From NCBI RefSeq assembly GCF_963668215.1, contig NZ_OY764190.1:3162001-3226000 (forward strand): a stretch of 64,000 nt of DNA, in the 5' to 3' direction. The stretch is from an uncultured Desulfosarcina sp. GTDB taxonomy: Bacteria; Desulfobacterota; Desulfobacteria; Desulfobacterales; Desulfosarcinaceae. Both the position numbers and the translations under genes were made by a program. Position 1 is the stretch's first letter; each line of letters begins with the position of its first letter. Shown in pieces: positions 60,163-64,000 of this stretch. Below the pieces are notes generated by a model that did not search any database, had not been told where the DNA came from, and was given only the letters and a program-made list of their open reading frames with translations.

Positions 60163-62385
60163 ATGAAAAGGAAAGATCGAAAAGGCCAACCCCAACCGGG
60201 AATCGATGCCATGAGTGAAACGGTAACCGCATTGACAGACAAATGGGATGAGGAGGACATCGGCAGCGATGTGGGCCGGGACAAGCCCGGTCGGTTCATC
60301 AACCGCGAACTGTCCTGGCTCGAGTTCAATCGGCGGGTGTACGAAGAGGCCATGAACCCGTCGCATCCGCTGCTCGAACGGCTGCGTTTCCTGTCCATAT
60401 CGGCCAGCAATCTGGATGAGTTTTTCATGGTCCGTGTGGCCGGCCTCAAGGGCCAGGTGGCTTCCCGCGTCAGGGGGGTCAACCCGGACAAGCTGACACC
60501 GGCCCAGCAGCTGCGGGCCATCGCCGAAAAGGTGACGGAACTGGCGGCGGAACAGCACGACTGCTTCGAAGAGCTGCTGGTGGAAATGAGTAAAAAAGGC
60601 ATCCGGGTGTTGGACCCCGAGCAGCTTAGCGCATACGAAAAGAAGTGGCTGGCCACCCAGTTCCGGAGGAACATTTTTCCCATACTGAGCCCCATTGCCG
60701 TGGACCCGGCGCACCCGTTTCCCTTTATCCCCAATCTGGGCTTCGGTCTCGTTCTGGAACTCGAAAGCGATGCCCAGGAAGAGAACCTGGTGGCCCTGGT
60801 CATTCTGCCGGCCCAATTGGATCGTTTCATCCGCCTGCCGGGGAGGGGAATTCGCTTCATCGCCCTGGAAAAAGTCGTGCTGATGTTTCTGGACCTGCTG
60901 TTCCCGTCGTTCAAGTTGATTTCAAACGGTATCTTCCGCGTCATCCGGGACAGTGAAATGGAGATCGACGAGGAGGCCGAAGACCTGGTGCGCACCTTTG
61001 AGAGCGCCCTGAAGCGAAGGCGGCGGGGCAGCGTGGTCCGCCTCACGGTGGACGACGCCATTTCGGACGATCTGCTCTATTTTATTCAGGCGCAGCTGGA
61101 TGTCCCCAAGCATGACGTTTTCTGTTTCAAGGGCATGATCGGGCTCGCGGATATCGCCGAACTGGTGGTCGACGAACGGCCCGACCTGCTTTTCCCACAC
61201 TACGAAGCGCGGTTTCCCGAACGCATCCGGGACTACGGCGGGGACTGCCTGGCGGCTATCCAGGCCAAGGACATCCTGGTTCATCATCCCTACGAGAGCT
61301 TCGACGTGGTCGTCCAGTTTCTGCGGCAGGCCAGCAAGGACAAGAATGTGGTGGCCATCCGCCAGACCCTCTACCGCACCAGCGAGGATTCGCCCATTGT
61401 CAATGCACTGGTGGAGGCGGCCGAGGCCGGCAAAAGCGTCACCGCCATGGTGGAACTCAAGGCCCGTTTCGACGAGGAGGCCAACATCGGCATCGCCAGG
61501 AAGCTGGAGCGCAGCGGCGCCCAGGTGGTCTTCGGGTTCATGGAACTCAAAACCCACGCCAAACTCTCTCTGGTGGTGAGAAGAGAGGGCGACATGCTCA
61601 AGTCCTATGCCCATCTGGGAACCGGAAACTACCACCCCGTGACGGCCAGGATTTACACGGATCTTTCCTATTTCACCTGCGATCCGGATATCTGTGACGA
61701 TGTGTTGCAGATCTTCAATTTCATGACGGGCTACGCCAAGCCGCCCAACCTGAAAAAAGTGGTGATCTCGCCGCTGAACCTGCGCGCCTTTCTGATGGCA
61801 CGAATCGAAGACGAGATCGCGCATGCTGTGGCCGGCCGGCCGGCGGGCATCTGGGTGAAGGTCAACTCGCTGGTCGATTCGGAAATTATCGACGCCCTGT
61901 ACAGGGCCTCCCAGGCCGGGGTGATCGTCAAAATCGTGGCCCGGGGCATCTGCAATTTGCGGCCCCAGGTACCCGGCCTGTCCGACAACATCGAGGTTAA
62001 ATCCATTGTGGGCCGATTCCTGGAGCATTCCCGCATCGCCTGTTTCGGCAACGGCCAGGAACTGCCGTCGCCCCAGGCCAAGGTGTACATCTCTTCGGCC
62101 GACTGGATGCCGCGCAACATTGACCGGCGCATCGAATCGCTGGTGGTCATCGACAACCCCACGGTGCATCGGCAGGTGCTGGATCAGATCATGGTGGCCA
62201 ATTTGCGAGACAACGAACAGAGCTGGATCCTCCAGCCGGACGGCAGATATCGACGCTGTTCAACCGAGCCGGAACCCTTCAACGCCCATCAGTTCTTCAT
62301 GACCAACCCCAGCCTTTCCGGCCGGGGGTCGGCCCTTGATGCCGGTCGCGCTAAACGCAAAAAGAAGTCCAAGGCCAAGAAATGA
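60163..62385 (+). CDS. ppk: Polyphosphate kinase 1
   Basis: A 740-residue PPK1: [42 protein letters not shown], then [30 protein letters not shown] and the phosphohistidine region [19 protein letters not shown], with a late [15 protein letters not shown]. It reversibly makes inorganic polyphosphate from ATP at the membrane. No strong ribosome-binding site precedes the ATG; an in-frame ATG at 60211 is the alternative. The stop overlaps the sixA ATG (ATGA), so the two are translated together. Confidence 0.95.
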   Translation: MKRKDRKGQPQPGIDAMSETVTALTDKWDEEDIGSDVGRDKPGRFINRELSWLEFNRRVYEEAMNPSHPLLERLRFLSISASNLDEFFMVRVAGLKGQVASRVRGVNPDKLTPAQQLRAIAEKVTELAAEQHDCFEELLVEMSKKGIRVLDPEQLSAYEKKWLATQFRRNIFPILSPIAVDPAHPFPFIPNLGFGLVLELESDAQEENLVALVILPAQLDRFIRLPGRGIRFIALEKVVLMFLDLLFPSFKLISNGIFRVIRDSEMEIDEEAEDLVRTFESALKRRRRGSVVRLTVDDAISDDLLYFIQAQLDVPKHDVFCFKGMIGLADIAELVVDERPDLLFPHYEARFPERIRDYGGDCLAAIQAKDILVHHPYESFDVVVQFLRQASKDKNVVAIRQTLYRTSEDSPIVNALVEAAEAGKSVTAMVELKARFDEEANIGIARKLERSGAQVVFGFMELKTHAKLSLVVRREGDMLKSYAHLGTGNYHPVTARIYTDLSYFTCDPDICDDVLQIFNFMTGYAKPPNLKKVVISPLNLRAFLMARIEDEIAHAVAGRPAGIWVKVNSLVDSEIIDALYRASQAGVIVKIVARGICNLRPQVPGLSDNIEVKSIVGRFLEHSRIACFGNGQELPSPQAKVYISSADWMPRNIDRRIESLVVIDNPTVHRQVLDQIMVANLRDNEQSWILQPDGRYRRCSTEPEPFNAHQFFMTNPSLSGRGSALDAGRAKRKKKSKAKK

Positions 62386-62882
62386 AAACCCTGCTTCTTG
62401 TGCGACATGCCAAATCCAGTTGGAAAGATGCCCGGCTGAGCGATCATCAACGCCCCTTGAACAAACGCGGCAAGAAAGCCGCTCCGGAAATGGCCCGGCG
62501 GTTGAAACGATTGGGCCTGCAGCCCGATGTCATCGTCAGCAGCGACGCCCGCCGCGCTATGGACACGGCGGCCGCCATGGCCAAAGGACTGGATCTGCCA
62601 AAAGAGGTTATCCGTCCGATGCCCGAACTGTATGGTGCCGCATCAAAGGAGATTCTAGAAATTGTCCTTCGGTTCGACGACGGCTGGCAGCAGGCGATGG
62701 TGGTGGGACACAACCCCGGTTTTACCGAACTGGCCAACCGGTTCTATCCCGATTTCATTGCCAATGTTCCCACCGCAGGCGTGGTTGAACTGCGATTCGA
62801 TGCACCGTCCTGGCGACAGATCCGCCGGGACAACCTGGAATTCAGCCGGTTCGATTTTCCGAATAACAAGGAAACGGGCTGA
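62382..62882 (+). CDS. sixA: SixA-like phosphohistidine phosphatase
   Basis: A 166-residue histidine-phosphatase fold: [13 protein letters not shown] (catalytic RHA), [15 protein letters not shown], and [15 protein letters not shown] (second His). SixA removes phosphate from His of ArcB-type kinases in E. coli; here the partner is unknown. Overlap with ppk suggests a polyphosphate- or phosphate-related role. The ~143 bases after the stop hold no other gene before the small Cys protein. Confidence 0.9.
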   Translation: MKTLLLVRHAKSSWKDARLSDHQRPLNKRGKKAAPEMARRLKRLGLQPDVIVSSDARRAMDTAAAMAKGLDLPKEVIRPMPELYGAASKEILEIVLRFDDGWQQAMVVGHNPGFTELANRFYPDFIANVPTAGVVELRFDAPSWRQIRRDNLEFSRFDFPNNKETG

Positions 62883-63025
62883 AGCGCCGGTAGTTGAAAA
62901 ACGTTCCATTGATCGCAGGGATATCGATGATTAGTATTCGTAAGTTGCCGCTATAAGCACTTTGCTGAACGATACTCGCAGCAAACGCCTTTCGGTTGCC
63001 CGCAGCCGCAAGAAAGCGAGGCCCT

Positions 63026-63208
63026 ATGGATAAGAAACTGAAAACAAAATCCCTGTGCAAATGGAAAAAGGAAGATGTCAAAAAGAACGGCGAAGAACTG
63101 ATTGATCTTCTGAGCCATTCCAAGTATTTTTGTGAAAAATGCCTGCGTTCTTCCCGGTTGAAAGGCACTTTGTGCAAACCGGACAAACTGGACCGCATGG
63201 TTGGATGA
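63026..63208 (+). CDS. Small Cys-containing conserved protein
   Basis: A 60-residue basic protein (MDKKLKTKSLCKWKKEDVKK) with a C-terminal cluster FCEKCLRSSRLKGTLC (C-x2-C-x9-C) that could bind zinc or an Fe-S cluster; a fourth cysteine lies near residue 11. GAGG precedes the ATG at a good distance. It is likely part of the ppk-sixA transcript or has its own promoter in the 143-base gap. I do not know a function; small Cys proteins of this kind occur beside ppk/sixA in related bacteria to my recollection only. Confidence 0.65.
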   Translation: MDKKLKTKSLCKWKKEDVKKNGEELIDLLSHSKYFCEKCLRSSRLKGTLCKPDKLDRMVG

Positions 63209-63226
63209 GGCCACGCGGCCTTTTCT
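63208..63226 (+). terminator. Short intrinsic terminator-like hairpin
   Basis: AGGCC-ACGC-GGCCT followed by TTTCTG begins in the stop codon of the small Cys protein. Short stem but correct form. Confidence 0.55.
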
Positions 63227-63297
63227 GTTGATCGGCGTCACCAACCCTTTCGCCCTTGTGCTTAAAGGGCGTCTATCTTCCAATGAAAGGATTTTCC

Positions 63298-63699
63298 ATG
63301 CCCACATCTTTGCTTAAAGTAAAAGGAATCGGCCCGGCTTCCGCCGAACAGCTGGCGGCAGCCGGCGTTGCCACCGCTGAACAACTGTCCGCGGCCGCCA
63401 TCGAACAACTGACGGCCATTCCCGGTTTTGGCGCTATCCGCGCCAAGCAGATCATCGACCATGCCCGCCAGTTGACCGCAGCGGGGGCAACCGAGGCGCC
63501 CGCTACCCAGTCGGCCGTGGGCAAAAAGGCAAAACCCGCCAAAAAGAAAGTCGTCAAAAAGAAAGCGAAGAAGACCAGGGAGAAAAAATCCGAGCCCAAA
63601 AAGGCGAAGGGCAAGAAAGATAAAAAGGATAAGAAGGGCAAGAAGAAAGAAGAGAAAGGCAAAAAAAGCAAATCGAAAAAGAAAGCCAAAAAGAAGTAA
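63298..63699 (+). CDS. Helix-hairpin-helix protein with Lys-rich histone-like tail
   Basis: A 133-residue protein. The first ~60 residues contain two helix-hairpin-helix units (LLKVKGIGPASAEQLAAAGV, LTAIPGFGAIRAKQIIDHAR). From about residue 75 to the end the sequence is almost entirely Lys with Ala, Glu and Gly, like the tail of histone H1 or bacterial AlgP/HU-tail proteins. AAAGGA lies upstream of the ATG 63298. The likely role is DNA binding and compaction. Lys codons alternate AAA and AAG, so there is no sign of a short tandem DNA repeat. Confidence 0.8.
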   Translation: MPTSLLKVKGIGPASAEQLAAAGVATAEQLSAAAIEQLTAIPGFGAIRAKQIIDHARQLTAAGATEAPATQSAVGKKAKPAKKKVVKKKAKKTREKKSEPKKAKGKKDKKDKKGKKKEEKGKKSKSKKKAKKK

Positions 63700-63743
63700 G
63701 TTGTAAAAAAACAGGGTCAAATGTTACATCCGCATCCGAGATT

Positions 63744-64000
63744 TTATTCCAGCGATGTGAAGATGTGGTGATAGACGTCCGATATGTAAACGACGCCGAC
63801 CGGTTTATTGTTTTCCAGGATAGGCAGACGCCGGTATTTATTTTTAATCATTTTGTCTAATATCACTATGATGTGGTCATCAACAGAAGCGCCCATTACG
63901 TTTTGGCTCATCAATTGATTTACTTTCTGGCCCTTTAGCGCAGCTACCAGTCCTTTCAATTGACCGGTCCACGTGAAAGCATCCGCTTCAGCACCGAAAT
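63744..64000 (-). CDS. CBS-domain protein (5' part outside window)
   Basis: The frame is open to the right edge; the visible part is the C-terminus of a larger gene. It contains a CBS unit: VNQLMSQNVMGASVDDHIIVILDKMIKNKYRRLPILENNKPVGVVYISDVYHHI. The TTG at 63959 is not a true start, since codons upstream of it continue without stop (reading GAEADAFTWTGQLKGLV). CBS pairs bind adenine nucleotides. The rest of the protein cannot be judged. Confidence 0.75.
   Translation of the reverse strand, partial: FGAEADAFTWTGQLKGLVAALKGQKVNQLMSQNVMGASVDDHIIVILDKMIKNKYRRLPILENNKPVGVVYISDVYHHIFTSLE

Noticed and set aside
1..64000. tRNA, rRNA, CRISPR arrays, prophage or integron genes
   Set aside because: Looked for by eye in all gaps on both strands; none recognised. 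A tRNA search program would settle the tRNA point.

Overview
The window looks like the chromosome of an anaerobic, sulfate-reducer-type bacterium of the Desulfobacterota (Desulfosarcina/Desulfobacteraceae-like). This is an inference from gene content: an EtfAB pair with a CCG-domain Fe-S electron-transfer protein, NuoE/F/G-type modular NADH dehydrogenase subunits, CooC and CooT nickel-maturation proteins, a bifunctional archaeal-type fructose-bisphosphate aldolase/phosphatase beside a PPi-type phosphofructokinase, and B12-dependent ethanolamine ammonia-lyase. No rRNA, tRNA, CRISPR array or replication origin was recognised. Both ends of the window cut through genes.

Layout. 1-3 kb: 3' end of the Etf-linked Fe-S protein, then etfB-etfA. 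3-6 kb: GerMN lipoprotein-like protein overlapping a second-type EF-G. 6-7.5 kb: M48/TPR protease. 7.6-15 kb: one-direction run parA-parB-NYN nuclease-DUF3842-cooT-ispH::ubiA fusion-PIF1-like helicase. 15-16 kb: PHD/ParE toxin-antitoxin pair. 16-19 kb: cooC and a Ski2-like helicase. 19-25 kb: U32 protease-family protein, lpoB/COG3014 lipoproteins, acidic TPR protein. 24.7-25.6 kb: a metallo-hydrolase gene broken by deletion and frameshift. 25.6-31 kb: eutBC, YjbQ, an orphan small ORF, comEC. 31-34 kb: two cyclic-nucleotide-binding-domain proteins, then an IS4-like insertion sequence. 34-37.7 kb: nuoE, nuoF, a truncated nuoG-like gene and a single-domain response regulator. 38-45 kb: c-di-GMP enzymes and gluconeogenic enzymes. 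45.5-50.5 kb: a Ugp-type sugar-phosphate ABC importer with a DeoR/GlpR repressor. 50.7-59.2 kb: a seven-gene 2-aminoethylphosphonate (AEP) uptake and degradation operon (LysR regulator, binding protein, ATPase, fused permease, PhnX, PbfA-like lyase, PhnW). 60-64 kb: ppk1-sixA, a small Cys protein, an HhH protein with a Lys-rich tail, and a partial CBS protein.

How it works together. Phosphorus and C2-amine scavenging dominate the right half: AEP import and cleavage to acetaldehyde, a glycerol-phosphate-type importer, polyphosphate kinase and, further left, ethanolamine deamination to acetaldehyde. Electron carriers (Etf, NuoEFG-like) would feed reducing power to partners outside the window.

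The least expected signal is not a protein. The intergenic spaces carry at least six kinds of imperfect palindromic elements. Three copies of one ~124-bp family share a conserved core but have different outer arms that remain self-complementary. Two interior stem positions also show compensatory changes. One copy is split at its centre by the IS, and two same-orientation copies bracket nuoE.
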